From Oscillospiraceae bacterium (GTDB lineage Bacteria; Bacillota; Clostridia; Oscillospirales; Oscillospiraceae), in contig SVLX01000001.1 in assembly GCA_015067725.1 (NCBI GenBank), forward strand, positions 1-64,000: DNA of 64,000 bases, in the 5' to 3' direction. Below the pieces are notes generated by a model that was not told the DNA's origin, did no database searches, and saw only the letters and a list, made by a program, of their open reading frames with translations. Position numbers and translations under genes: made by a program. This document shows, piece by piece, positions 27,493 to 35,835 of this stretch (positions within the stretch are counted from its first letter, which is position 1; each line of letters begins with the position of its first letter).

Positions 27493-28029
27493 TCATATAC
27501 TTTCTGCGAGCAGTTGAAGTGCATGTTCCTCAGCTACAGATAATAAGTCGAGGTACATGGGTACGGTGGATTCTGCCCGGTTTTGGGATTCGGCAAACAA
27601 TTGAAAACCGTTGGCTTTGTACCAGCCAATTTTATCCGAAAGGGCATCCAGATAGAGGATACGGACAGGCCAGCTGTCGGACAATTTCCGCACTTGATTG
27701 GCAATGAGTCCCAAGAGTTTTGTGCCAAGGCCGAGATCCTGAAAGCTCTTCTCAATTGCAATAAAGTGTAAAACCACGGCGCAGAAATGAGGCGCGCCCT
27801 CGTAATAGTTTGCCAGGGAAGGCGGTCCATCTTCAGCATTGATTGTGGCCATGGAAAGACTATAAGCTCCCACTCGATGACCGCCAACAGAAATCTGGAA
27901 TGTTTTGGATTGCTTGGTCAGTTGTGGCAGGTATGACTGTTTAACCAGGATATTGATGGATGCGTTGCCGCAATCGAAGTTAAGCAAATCATCCGGAGAG
28001 CGGATTGGAATGAATTGTAGGTCAATCAT
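27493..28029 (-). CDS. GNAT-family acetyltransferase, toxin-like
   Basis: 178 residues from ATG 28029 (AGGGG six bases upstream). The N-terminus reads FDCGNASINILVKQSYLPQL, close to the start of TacT/AtaT-type GNAT toxins, where a C/DxGNxxLNxFL motif precedes the fold. Then YSLSMATI (beta 4), LHFIAIEKSFQDLGLGTKLL (acetyl-CoA-binding motif A, here QDLGLGTK) and LYLDALSDKIGWYKANGFQLF (motif B). GNAT toxins acetylate aminoacyl-tRNA. The usual RHH/HTH antitoxin is absent; an unknown protein and a SecB-like chaperone follow instead. An ordinary metabolic acetyltransferase cannot be ruled out. Confidence 0.8.
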   Translation of the reverse strand: MIDLQFIPIRSPDDLLNFDCGNASINILVKQSYLPQLTKQSKTFQISVGGHRVGAYSLSMATINAEDGPPSLANYYEGAPHFCAVVLHFIAIEKSFQDLGLGTKLLGLIANQVRKLSDSWPVRILYLDALSDKIGWYKANGFQLFAESQNRAESTVPMYLDLLSVAEEHALQLLAESI

Positions 28030-28067
28030 AGCGTACCCCTGTATCATATTTAGCAACGGTTTTCTTT

Positions 28068-28096
28068 ATTCTACCCGAAAAAGGGAAGTTTGTCTA
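28068..28096 (-). promoter_or_regulatory. promoter of the GNAT/unknown/SecB-like operon
   Basis: Minus strand TAGACA (28096-28091), 17-bp spacer, TAGAAT (28073-28068): one mismatch in each hexamer. Confidence 0.8.
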
Positions 28097-28140
28097 GTCT
28101 GAAGTTTTCAATAGATGCAGTTAAATGGAGGATAAATTGC

Positions 28141-28369
28141 GGGCAGCGACCAACCCGGCCGCTGCCCTTGCATGAAGTTCTCAGGATAAGTTGTCGTATA
28201 GCAGGTTGAATTAGAGATACCAGCAACTACACCGCTTCGTTGGCGTGATGGCAATAATTAATTACGAATAACTCAGCGATGAACAGAAGACAGTGGCAGA
28301 TACTATGTAACCACGCCATAACAAAAGCTACCATTTGCGACACCTATAGTGGGCAAGGAAGAGGGAACA
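28141..28369 (-). terminator. hairpin H2 and its empty flank
   Basis: The 27-base hairpin at 28141-28167 differs from H1 at two positions. On the minus strand it is followed by GCAATTTATCC, a weak U tract. It may terminate the membrane-protein gene that ends 200 bp away. I see no gene or further structure in 28168-28369, which is A+T-richer than the surroundings. Confidence 0.55.
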
Positions 28370-29143
28370 TTAACTCAGTTCTACGTCAGAAAGAATGATA
28401 CCACTGCGACATGACAAGTCGACCTCAAATTTTATGTAGTCTGCACCAGTAATATCCAGAGAGAAGTTGATAGGATCGGTCTTTTTGCCGATTGTATAGG
28501 TGCGAAGCAAAATATCATCGGCGTAGATTCTAAGTGTGCCGCTCTCGATTTCCTGGTAATTAGATACAGTACCGGTCAGGGTGGAGTATTGGCTGTATAC
28601 TCGGTACTCTGCGTAATATCCATTTGCACTGAACATTGAACTGCTATTATAGATGACACTGGTATAACTGGAATAATGAGTGTTTCCAAAATTATCCATT
28701 GGATCGCCCTCGTTGACGGACCATCCACTGCTGTCGATCAATGCCATAGTGGATAGACTGACAGGCATGATTGATTCAATCACATCAGTCGTGGGTAGCA
28801 AGGTTTCATCTAACTTAGCTTCGGTACTCGGTATAGTGCTGTTAGAAGAAGTTGTCTCAGTAGTCGCAGGTGCAGTTGGCTCTATAGCGGAATGTGCTAC
28901 CGTTTCTATTGACAATTCGGTGAATTGAGTTGCGTTAGAGTCCAGGAATTCCTCTACAGGAGAACCCATCATTCGGTCAACAATCGGTTCAATCAAAAGA
29001 AGACCTGTGCTAACCAGTGCTAAGGCAAGCACGACAGCAAGCCGCTTTCCTTTTGAAGCATCTTCGTTTTTTCTTTTAAGTAATCCACTGCAAAAATATA
29101 GTAGCGTTGGTACACCTATCACAAATACAATACGTGCCCACAT
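28370..29143 (-). CDS. membrane-anchored protein with C-terminal NPCBM-like domain
   Basis: 257 residues from ATG 29143 (AAAGGGGTG about ten bases upstream; a TTG 16 codons earlier is less well placed). Two N-terminal membrane segments (about 5-22 and 33-52) are followed by a Ser/Thr/Glu-rich linker (about 80-155) and a C-terminal strand-rich domain. That domain contains GTLRIYADDILLRTYTIGKK, ADYIKFEVDLS and GIILSDVELS, characteristic of NPCBM-type carbohydrate-binding domains. It probably displays a sugar-binding domain on the outer face of the membrane. It is divergent from the Xre gene and shares a palindromic promoter with it. Codon use is more A+T-rich than in the core genes, suggesting acquisition. 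Confidence 0.75.
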   Translation of the reverse strand: MWARIVFVIGVPTLLYFCSGLLKRKNEDASKGKRLAVVLALALVSTGLLLIEPIVDRMMGSPVEEFLDSNATQFTELSIETVAHSAIEPTAPATTETTSSNSTIPSTEAKLDETLLPTTDVIESIMPVSLSTMALIDSSGWSVNEGDPMDNFGNTHYSSYTSVIYNSSSMFSANGYYAEYRVYSQYSTLTGTVSNYQEIESGTLRIYADDILLRTYTIGKKTDPINFSLDITGADYIKFEVDLSCRSGIILSDVELS

Positions 29144-29205
29144 GTGTTTGAACACCCCTTTCAAGCTATTAGAATGTTTCTGAAATCCCAAATCGGGATA
29201 TTTTG

Positions 29206-29234
29206 ATTATACCAACACGGTATAATAATGTCAA
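29206..29234 (-). promoter_or_regulatory. perfect promoter overlapped by a palindromic operator
   Basis: Minus strand TTGACA (29234-29229), 17-bp spacer, TATAAT (29211-29206), both perfect. An inverted repeat ATTATACC-N5-GGTATAAT (29206-29213 with 29219-29226) covers the -10 and spacer and also supplies a TATAAT for the plus-strand Xre gene. This layout suits a repressor that silences the membrane protein and itself. Confidence 0.8.
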
Positions 29235-29270
29235 GAGGAATTTCGGACAGTCTCGCTGGGGGTGATGATT

Positions 29271-29498
29271 TTGCGCCTGAAACAACTAAGAAAAGCCAGG
29301 GGCATATCCCAAGTCAAGCTGGCCATGGACCTAAACACAGGGCAAAACACCATCAGCCGCTATGAAAATGGCGAGCGAGAGCCGGGAATAGACGAGCTTA
29401 TTCGCATAGCAGATTATTTTCGGGTTTCTGTTGACTATTTAATTGGTCGAACGGACTACCCGGATATGTACCCGGTGAACAATAAAGAGAAAGCATAA
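29271..29498 (+). CDS. Xre/Cro-CI-type transcriptional repressor
   Basis: 75 residues from TTG 29271, with GGGGGTGAT as Shine-Dalgarno eight bases upstream; an ATG at 29265 overlaps that site. The Xre helix-turn-helix reads RLKQLRKARGISQVKLAMDLNTGQNTISRYENGEREPGIDELIRIADYF, followed by SVDYLIGRTD, a common stub in SinR/Xre-type repressors. It probably binds the inverted repeat at 29206-29226. The gene stands alone between divergent and convergent neighbours. Confidence 0.87.
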   Translation: MRLKQLRKARGISQVKLAMDLNTGQNTISRYENGEREPGIDELIRIADYFRVSVDYLIGRTDYPDMYPVNNKEKA

Positions 29499-29550
29499 TA
29501 CCATACATTGTAGGGGGTTGGTCAAAAGCCAATCCCTTTTTTCTATAAAT

Positions 29551-29583
29551 CAAGAAGGGCAGCGGCCAACCCGGCCGCTGCCC
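29551..29583. terminator. hairpin H3, bidirectional terminator between Xre and ABC genes
   Basis: 27-base hairpin at 29557-29583 with a perfect 11-bp stem and AACCC loop; the third copy of the H1/H2 type. It lies between the convergent Xre gene (ends 29498) and ABC exporter (ends 29599). Confidence 0.8.
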
Positions 29584-29598
29584 TTAAACCATATTGAC

Positions 29599-31491
29599 TT
29601 ACTTGCTCTTAAGCGCATCCTCCTGATGGCTGAACTGGAGCGTATAGAGCCGGTGATAGTGCCCCTTATTGCGCAGCAGCTCCTGATGGGTGCCTTGCTC
29701 CAGAATCTGACCATGGGACAGGACGATGATGTTGTCGGCGTGCTGGATGGTGGACAGACGGTGTGCCACAATCAGCATGGTGCCGATGGACTTCATCCGC
29801 TCCAGAGAGTCCTGAATCAGTAGCTCCGTCTCGGTGTCGATGTTGGCGGTGGCCTCGTCGAGAATCATCACCGAGGGCTTGTGGAGAATGGTCCGGGCGA
29901 AGGACAGAAGCTGCCGCTGACCGGCGGAGAAGTTGTTGCCACGCTCTCTGACCACTTCATCCAGCCCACCTTCCAACCGGGTGATGAAGGAGTCGGCATT
30001 GACATAGCGGCAGGCCTGCCAGATTTCTTCCTCGGTGAAATCTTCTTCCCGGAGGGTGATGTTACCCCGGACCGTGCCGGAGAACAGGAACACATCCTGC
30101 AGCATCTGACCGAAATGGCGGCGGAGGGAGGAAATCTTAATCTTCCGGATGTCTGTGCCGTCAATGAGAATCTGACCCTTCTGGATGTCATAATTCCGGC
30201 AGATGAGGGAGAGAATGGTGGTCTTGCCGGAGCCGGTTGCGCCCACAAAGGCGACGGTCTGCTTGGCAGAGACCTTGAAGGACACATCCCGCAATACCCA
30301 TTCACCGGGCTTGTAGGCAAACCAGACGTTCTTAAACTCAATCTCGCCCTTGATTTCCGGCATTTCCACAGCATCGGGCTCGTCCACCACCAGAGGCTCC
30401 ATGTCCATGATGGTGAAAATCTTCTCGGCGGCGGCAAAGGAGCGCTGGAGCATATCGAACTGCTCGGCCAGAGTCTGGATGGGGTTAAAGAATTTGGAGA
30501 TGTACATATAGAAGGAGACGCAGATACTGCTGTCAATGACCTGACCCAGGAAGACCGTATCCTTAATGTAGCCCCGTCCACCTAAGTACAACAGGCACAG
30601 CACCGAGGAGATATAGAGCATATAGACCATGGGCCGGAAAATGCCGAAGACGAAGATACGATTCTGCTTGGCTTTCTGCAGTTTCCGGCTCTTTTCCCGG
30701 AATTCGGTCATTTTTCGCTGTTCCCGGTTGAAAATCTGGGTGATTTTGATACCGGAGAGATTCTCAGACAGGTAGGTATTGATGTCGGTATTGGCATCGT
30801 TGACCTTCCGGTGTACCCGGCGGGAGAATTTGCGGAAAATCACCGTAAAGAGCACCAGGAAGGGCACAAAGCACAGCACCATCAGCGTCAGACCCAGATT
30901 TAAGACCAGCATAGCCCCCAGCACGCCCACAATGACCATGCAGTTTTTTAGCATGGTCACCAGAATGTTGGTGAACATGAAGGAGATGGCATTGGAGTCG
31001 TTGGTGACTCTGGTGACCAGCTTGCCCACGGGCATATTGTTGAGCTGTTCATGGGACAGGCTCTCTATGTGGGTGAAGGTATCCATGCGGAGCTGGGAGA
31101 TGATTTTCTGACCGGTTTTCTGGAGGACCAGTGCCTGGAAATAGGTGCAGACCATGGAGACCACCAGAATGCCCGCATAGACGGCCACCATGGTGAACAG
31201 ATACTTGAGGTCTACGCCGTCTTTGATGGTGCCTTCGATGTTGCCCACAATCAAAGGAGAGGCCAAATCATAGACAATGGAAAAAAGCATCAGGAAGAAT
31301 ACCAGCAGGAAAGCCTTGCCATGGGGCTTGGCGTACTTCAGCAGGCGGCGGATAATCTCTCCGTCCGGCATATGGCGGTCAAAGCCCAGAGATTCCTTCT
31401 GCCGCCGCAATGCCGCATACGCCAGAATGAAGACCAGAGCAAAGGCACCAATGACTGCGCCCACAAAGATAAAGGGGAAAAACTCATGCAT
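29599..31491 (-). CDS. ABC exporter half-transporter (subunit 2)
   Basis: 630 residues from ATG 31491 (AAGGAGG). An N-terminal extra span (residues 5-27) precedes the type 1 exporter membrane domain with six spans (about 55-340). The ATPase has Walker A GATGSGKTT, Q loop LQDVFLF, signature NFSAGQRQLLSFAR, Walker B VMILDEATANID and switch His in VAHRLST. Here the signature is FSAGQ and the catalytic Glu is present, so this half probably holds a functional site. It overlaps the upstream half-transporter by 8 bp; together they form a heterodimeric drug or peptide exporter of the LmrCD/BmrCD kind. Substrate not predictable. Confidence 0.93.
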   Translation of the reverse strand: MHEFFPFIFVGAVIGAFALVFILAYAALRRQKESLGFDRHMPDGEIIRRLLKYAKPHGKAFLLVFFLMLFSIVYDLASPLIVGNIEGTIKDGVDLKYLFTMVAVYAGILVVSMVCTYFQALVLQKTGQKIISQLRMDTFTHIESLSHEQLNNMPVGKLVTRVTNDSNAISFMFTNILVTMLKNCMVIVGVLGAMLVLNLGLTLMVLCFVPFLVLFTVIFRKFSRRVHRKVNDANTDINTYLSENLSGIKITQIFNREQRKMTEFREKSRKLQKAKQNRIFVFGIFRPMVYMLYISSVLCLLYLGGRGYIKDTVFLGQVIDSSICVSFYMYISKFFNPIQTLAEQFDMLQRSFAAAEKIFTIMDMEPLVVDEPDAVEMPEIKGEIEFKNVWFAYKPGEWVLRDVSFKVSAKQTVAFVGATGSGKTTILSLICRNYDIQKGQILIDGTDIRKIKISSLRRHFGQMLQDVFLFSGTVRGNITLREEDFTEEEIWQACRYVNADSFITRLEGGLDEVVRERGNNFSAGQRQLLSFARTILHKPSVMILDEATANIDTETELLIQDSLERMKSIGTMLIVAHRLSTIQHADNIIVLSHGQILEQGTHQELLRNKGHYHRLYTLQFSHQEDALKSK

Positions 31492-33265
31492 GGTGCTCGC
31501 CTCCTTCTTCTTCCAGCTTCTGCAGATCCACCATGCGCCTGTAGTCCGGGCAGGTCTCATAGAGCTGACCATGGGAGCCCACAGCCACAATTTTACCCTG
31601 GTGGATGAAGATAATCTTGTCCATTTCCTCAATGGTGGAGATGCGGTGGGCAATGAGGATGGTGGTGCGCCCGGCGCGGGTCTTGCGGAGATTGTCCAGA
31701 ATGGTCTGCTCGGTCTTGGTGTCCACTGCGGAGACAGAGTCGTCCAGAATCAGGATGGGGGCATCCTTCATCAGTGCCCGGGCAATGGAAATCCGCTGTT
31801 TCTGACCGCCGGAGACGGTGACGCCCCGCTCGCCCAGTATGGTCTCATAGCCCTGGGCAAATTCCCGGATATTGCCGTCCACGTCGGCCAGTACAGCCGC
31901 CGCCGCAACAGCCTCCTGCTCGGGCTCATCCACATAGAAGCCGATATTCCGGGCGATGGTGTCACTAAAGAGGAAATTATCCTGAGGGACATAAGCCGCA
32001 GCCGCCCGAACCTGCCGGATGGGGACGGTATTCACATCCCGGCCGTCAATGAAGACTGTGCCGTCAGGGACATTAAAGGTGCGCAGAATCAGGTCCACGA
32101 TGGTGGTCTTGCCTGCACCGGTCTTGCCCACCAGGCCGACCCGCTCGCCGGCTTTGATGGTGAAAGACACATCCTCCAGCGCGTCGTAGTCAGCCCCGGG
32201 ATAGCGGAAGGTCAGATTCCGGAATTCGATGTCGCCCCGCACCTGACCCAAGTCGGTCACATCTTCCCGGTCGATCACGTCCTGTTTGGCTTCCAGAAGC
32301 TGGGTAATGCGCTTCAGGGAGGCCTTACCCCGGGAGGTCATGTCAATGAGTTCGGACACCGCCATAATGGGCCAGACGATGGCGTTGAAGTAGCCGATAA
32401 ACTCGATGAGCTGACCGGCGTTAAAGGTGCCTTCATAGACCAGATAGCCGCCGTAGCCCAAAATGATGCAGATGACCGACTCCACAAAGAGGGTCACCAG
32501 AATCCGCAACAGCACAGAGGCCTTGGCGAATTCCACGTTGGCGACCTCGTTTTCTTCGTTGAGCTTCTTAAACGCCCACAGCTCCCTGGCTTCTTTGACG
32601 AAGGCTTTGATGACGGCGATGCCGGAGAAACTCTCCTGAGAGAAGTCGGAAAGCTGGGAGAAGGCCTCCTGCCGGATGTCCCATTTCTTCATCATGTATT
32701 TGCCAATCAGAGTGCTGACTGCCAGCAAAAGGGCCATGGGAATCAGCGCCAGACAGGTGAGCAGCACATCCATCTGCCACATCTTATAGACCGCCAGAAT
32801 CCCCAAAAACAGGGCATCAAAGAACATCAGGAAGCCATTGCCATAGCAATCCTGAACGGTTTCCAGGTCGTTGGTAAACAGGCTCATCATGTTGCCCACT
32901 TTATTGACCTGATAGTATTCTCTGGACAAGTCCTTGGCATGGTCAAACATCCGCTCCCGCAAATCGGTCTCCACCTTAATGGCGGCACCAAAGATGCACA
33001 CACGCCACAGGAATCGACCGGTGACCATGGCCACAATGATGAACAGCATGGGCTTGCAAATCTCCATCAGCAAAAAGTCCATGTCGAAGACCCGCCGCAC
33101 ACCCTCGTGCATCACATAGCCATCGTTCATGCCGTTAATGACCATCTGATACAGGTTGGGGATGATGAGCTGCATATAGTCCACCAGAATCAATGCCAGC
33201 AGACCAAGGAGCAGCATACCGGCATGGCGGAGATAATACCGGTTCATGTGTTTGCCGAAGATCAT
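31484..33265 (-). CDS. ABC exporter half-transporter (subunit 1)
   Basis: 593 residues from ATG 33265 (AGGAGA upstream). Six membrane spans (about 15-320) precede an ATPase with Walker A GKTGAGKTT, Q loop VPQDNFLF, signature VSGGQKQR and Walker B ILILDDSVSAVDTKTE. The residue after the Walker B Asp is Asp, not Glu (LDDSVS), the known sign of a degenerate site in asymmetric exporters. The partner encoded downstream has a Glu. The switch His is in IAHRIST. The pair is therefore an asymmetric heterodimer, inferred to export drugs, lipids or peptides. Confidence 0.93.
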   Translation of the reverse strand: MIFGKHMNRYYLRHAGMLLLGLLALILVDYMQLIIPNLYQMVINGMNDGYVMHEGVRRVFDMDFLLMEICKPMLFIIVAMVTGRFLWRVCIFGAAIKVETDLRERMFDHAKDLSREYYQVNKVGNMMSLFTNDLETVQDCYGNGFLMFFDALFLGILAVYKMWQMDVLLTCLALIPMALLLAVSTLIGKYMMKKWDIRQEAFSQLSDFSQESFSGIAVIKAFVKEARELWAFKKLNEENEVANVEFAKASVLLRILVTLFVESVICIILGYGGYLVYEGTFNAGQLIEFIGYFNAIVWPIMAVSELIDMTSRGKASLKRITQLLEAKQDVIDREDVTDLGQVRGDIEFRNLTFRYPGADYDALEDVSFTIKAGERVGLVGKTGAGKTTIVDLILRTFNVPDGTVFIDGRDVNTVPIRQVRAAAAYVPQDNFLFSDTIARNIGFYVDEPEQEAVAAAAVLADVDGNIREFAQGYETILGERGVTVSGGQKQRISIARALMKDAPILILDDSVSAVDTKTEQTILDNLRKTRAGRTTILIAHRISTIEEMDKIIFIHQGKIVAVGSHGQLYETCPDYRRMVDLQKLEEEGGEHHA

Positions 33266-33311
33266 TTCTCCTGTTTCTCCTTTCGCTCCATATAAAACGG
33301 AGGGGGAATAT

Positions 33312-33362
33312 TGTGGATTTCCACATGGTGCTTATTATACATTTTTACAAGGTGTTCGTCAA
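33312..33362 (-). promoter_or_regulatory. promoter and palindrome upstream of the ABC exporter operon
   Basis: Minus strand TTGACG (33362-33357), 17-bp spacer, TATAAT (33339-33334). The perfect 14-bp palindrome TGTGGATTTCCACA (33312-33325) lies about +4 to +17 relative to the start of transcription, a repressor position. No regulator gene is next to it. Confidence 0.75.
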
Positions 33363-33467
33363 TCCCTAATCCCGGGAATTTCATGCATTCACGGAAAAAA
33401 CTTAAATTCCGGAGGTTAGCAGGAAAAAGGGGACTGTGATAGACTTAGGGGCAAGGAGGTGATTTTT

Positions 33468-33821
33468 ATGGCAAAACTGCCTTGGGCGAAAATGTCGCCC
33501 AGAATTGAGAATGGTGTGCTGTACTGGTTTGAGGGTGATACCTTCCGGCTGAATCTGATTCTGACCCTGCAGGATCAGGATGGCGCGCCGGTGGCGGTGA
33601 AAGCGGAGGAACGGCTGGAGCTGACCTTCCGCAACAAGCGCCGGGATACGGTAAAGACCGTGACCTTCTCCGGAGAGGAGGCGGCATCGGGCAAGGTGAC
33701 GCTGGTGGTGGACGAGAGCCTGAGCACACTGTTCTCTGCCGGACGCTACAGCTATGACCTGCGGCTTCTGGGGGAGGAGAAAACCACGCTGATCCGGGGC
33801 GGAACCATTATTGTGGAGTAA
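33468..33821 (+). CDS. phage baseplate/tail-tip protein, BppU-N-like
   Basis: 117 residues from ATG 33468, eight bases after AAGGAGGTG. A single beta-rich domain: VLYWFEGDTFRLNLILTLQDQDGAPV, ERLELTFRNKRRDTVKTV, ...AGRYSYDLRLLGEEKTTLIRGGTIIVE. This pattern (a short strand-rich domain with a 'RYSYDLRL...T' ending) is like the N-terminal domain of upper-baseplate proteins in Firmicutes phages. It is the first gene of a six-gene cassette (33468-37309). No phage head genes are present. Confidence 0.6.
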   Translation: MAKLPWAKMSPRIENGVLYWFEGDTFRLNLILTLQDQDGAPVAVKAEERLELTFRNKRRDTVKTVTFSGEEAASGKVTLVVDESLSTLFSAGRYSYDLRLLGEEKTTLIRGGTIIVE

Positions 33822-33867
33822 ACAAGATGGATTCAACCGGAAATACACAAAGAAATGGAGGAAAAAC

Positions 33868-35244
33868 ATGGAAATCGAAGTGGAAAAATCCATTGATGCC
33901 CAAATCTGCGGTTATGTGGGCAGAGGGGTCGCATCGGTGCGGGTGGATGAGCGGGGGCACCTGATTTTCACCATGACCGACGGAGAAGTTCTGGATTTGG
34001 GTCCGACGGTTGGTGGTGGCGGCAACACCGGCGAGTCGGTGGTTGTGCCACTGGATACTACCCTGACCCGCCCGGGCATGGCGGCAGAAGCTAAAGCCAC
34101 CGGCGATGCCATTTCTCAGGTGGAAACGCTGGCGCAGCAGGGTATTCAGGCAGCCCAGGAGGCGCAAACTCTGGCGGATATGGCAAAAGCGCAGGCAGAA
34201 ACCGCAGACCAGCAGGCGATGCTTGCCATGGAGGAGGCGCAAACGGCTGCTGAGAGGGCGATGAGTGCCATGGAGGAAGCGCAAACCGCCACCCAAACCG
34301 CCGCCGGGGTCGTAGCAAACACCGGTGACCTCAACGCACTGGAAACCGACCACAATGGGAATTTGGTAGAAGCCATCAATGAACTGCATCAGGAACTGAG
34401 AGAAAGCACCGGAAGTGGCGGCAATGAGACAACGACAGAAAGCTGGGTTTGGTGTGACCATGTGCAGACCGATACCATCTCCCTGTCCACATTCCCGGCG
34501 ACGACTGCCGGTATCCGGTTGCGGGTGTACTGTATGGATGCAGGTGGACAGACGGTGGTCTTCCCCATTCAGCCTCCCGGAAATCTGGGTTTTGAAGGCG
34601 GTATGCTCTATGGGTTTGACCATCTTGGTGCGGAAGTTATCTTTGAGGACAACGGAGAGGATCTGCTCATGACCGCCCAGGAGGATCTGGCGATCTATGG
34701 TTTCTACTATACCGTTCCGGATGCGATTTCGGAAGGCAGCGGGGAGACCTGGCGGGACGAGGAGCTGGCATTTGGCGCGATTATCGCCGGAGAGGATTTA
34801 AGCGTCGGCCTGGATACGGGTCTGACCATCAGACATCTCCGGGCCTATCGGAAGTGGCTGTTCCGGATAAAAAATGAGGGCTCGTCCACCTTGCAGAACT
34901 TCTATATTATGGCGGGCGATGTGGTGGACCCCTCCCGGGCGACGGCCATTTTCCGCTATACCGGCAGTGGTGCCAGCATTTTCTATGAATGGTGGGACAA
35001 AGACAGAACCAAACTGGCCATGCGCTCGGTATTTGTGGGTGACTCCGCCAGAATCGCTGACCCCGGTGAGCCGGTTGCCATAGACGGCGCCGCCCATTGG
35101 ACTTACCACGATACCATGTCGGTCGGCTCCATTGACCGGCTGACGGATTTGGAGGGCTATGATGACGACACTCCGGTTTGGCTGTACTGCCCATCTTCTC
35201 CCAGCGTGGACTATATCTGGGATTTCCGGGGGGTGACACAATGA
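33868..35244 (+). CDS. phage tail fibre-like protein
   Basis: 458 residues from ATG 33868 (GGAGG upstream). The N-terminal domain (1-60, RGVASVRVDERGHLIFTMTDGEVLDLG) is typical of Firmicutes tail-fibre starts. A coiled coil of Ala/Glu/Gln heptads spans about 75-150 (QEAQTLADMAKAQAETADQQ). The rest (about 190-458) is a strand-rich receptor-type region with GLTIRHLRAYRKWLFRI and FRYTGSGASIFYEWWDKDRT. Such proteins recognise the host surface. It overlaps the next gene by 4 bp. Confidence 0.7.
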   Translation: MEIEVEKSIDAQICGYVGRGVASVRVDERGHLIFTMTDGEVLDLGPTVGGGGNTGESVVVPLDTTLTRPGMAAEAKATGDAISQVETLAQQGIQAAQEAQTLADMAKAQAETADQQAMLAMEEAQTAAERAMSAMEEAQTATQTAAGVVANTGDLNALETDHNGNLVEAINELHQELRESTGSGGNETTTESWVWCDHVQTDTISLSTFPATTAGIRLRVYCMDAGGQTVVFPIQPPGNLGFEGGMLYGFDHLGAEVIFEDNGEDLLMTAQEDLAIYGFYYTVPDAISEGSGETWRDEELAFGAIIAGEDLSVGLDTGLTIRHLRAYRKWLFRIKNEGSSTLQNFYIMAGDVVDPSRATAIFRYTGSGASIFYEWWDKDRTKLAMRSVFVGDSARIADPGEPVAIDGAAHWTYHDTMSVGSIDRLTDLEGYDDDTPVWLYCPSSPSVDYIWDFRGVTQ

Positions 35245-35801
35245 GATACTACAGAAAAGGCGAAGGCGTGCTTGCCACAGTCGGCTGGCTGAATCTGCCG
35301 GAAATTACCCGGGAGGAATACCTTGCGGCACTGGAGCGGCTGAAGGAGCGGGGAAGACTGCAAGCCATCCGGGGGGAAAAAACCCGCCCGCTGACCCAGG
35401 AGGAGGTGGGCAAACGCATCATTGCCCAGACCATCAACACCCTTGAGACGAACGATTCGATGGCTCTGCGGATGCGGAGTTTCTATCCCCAGTGGGAAAA
35501 GGGACTGGATTACCCTGAGGGGTATAGGGTGCAGTTTGACGGTGGTCTGTGGCGTTGTCTGCAGGCCCACAGGTCTCAGGAGGACTGGACACCGGATATG
35601 GCGGTCAGCCTGTGGGTGCGCATCAATGAGACTTACGCCGGAACAAAGGATGACCCCATCCCCTACGAGGGCAACATGGCTCTGGTGGCGGGGCTGTACT
35701 ACATTCAGCAGGAGGTCATTTACCGTTGCTTCCGGGATACCGGAATTCCCGTCTACCATCCGCTGAGCCAGCTTGTGGGACTTTATGTGGAGGTGGTTTG
35801 A
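35241..35801 (+). CDS. phage structural protein with CBM5/12-like chitin-binding motif
   Basis: 186 residues from ATG 35241, overlapping the previous stop (ATGA). The central part, FYPQWEKGLDYPEGYRVQFDGGLWRCLQAHRSQEDWTPD, matches the CBM5/12 style (YxxGxxVxxxGxxYxCxxAHxSxxxWxP) common at the tips of Firmicutes phage tails. It probably binds cell-surface sugar together with the fibre. Confidence 0.75.
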   Translation: MRYYRKGEGVLATVGWLNLPEITREEYLAALERLKERGRLQAIRGEKTRPLTQEEVGKRIIAQTINTLETNDSMALRMRSFYPQWEKGLDYPEGYRVQFDGGLWRCLQAHRSQEDWTPDMAVSLWVRINETYAGTKDDPIPYEGNMALVAGLYYIQQEVIYRCFRDTGIPVYHPLSQLVGLYVEVV

Positions 35802-35835
35802 ACCGGGAGAAACCAAAGGGAAAGGAGGTGAATCC

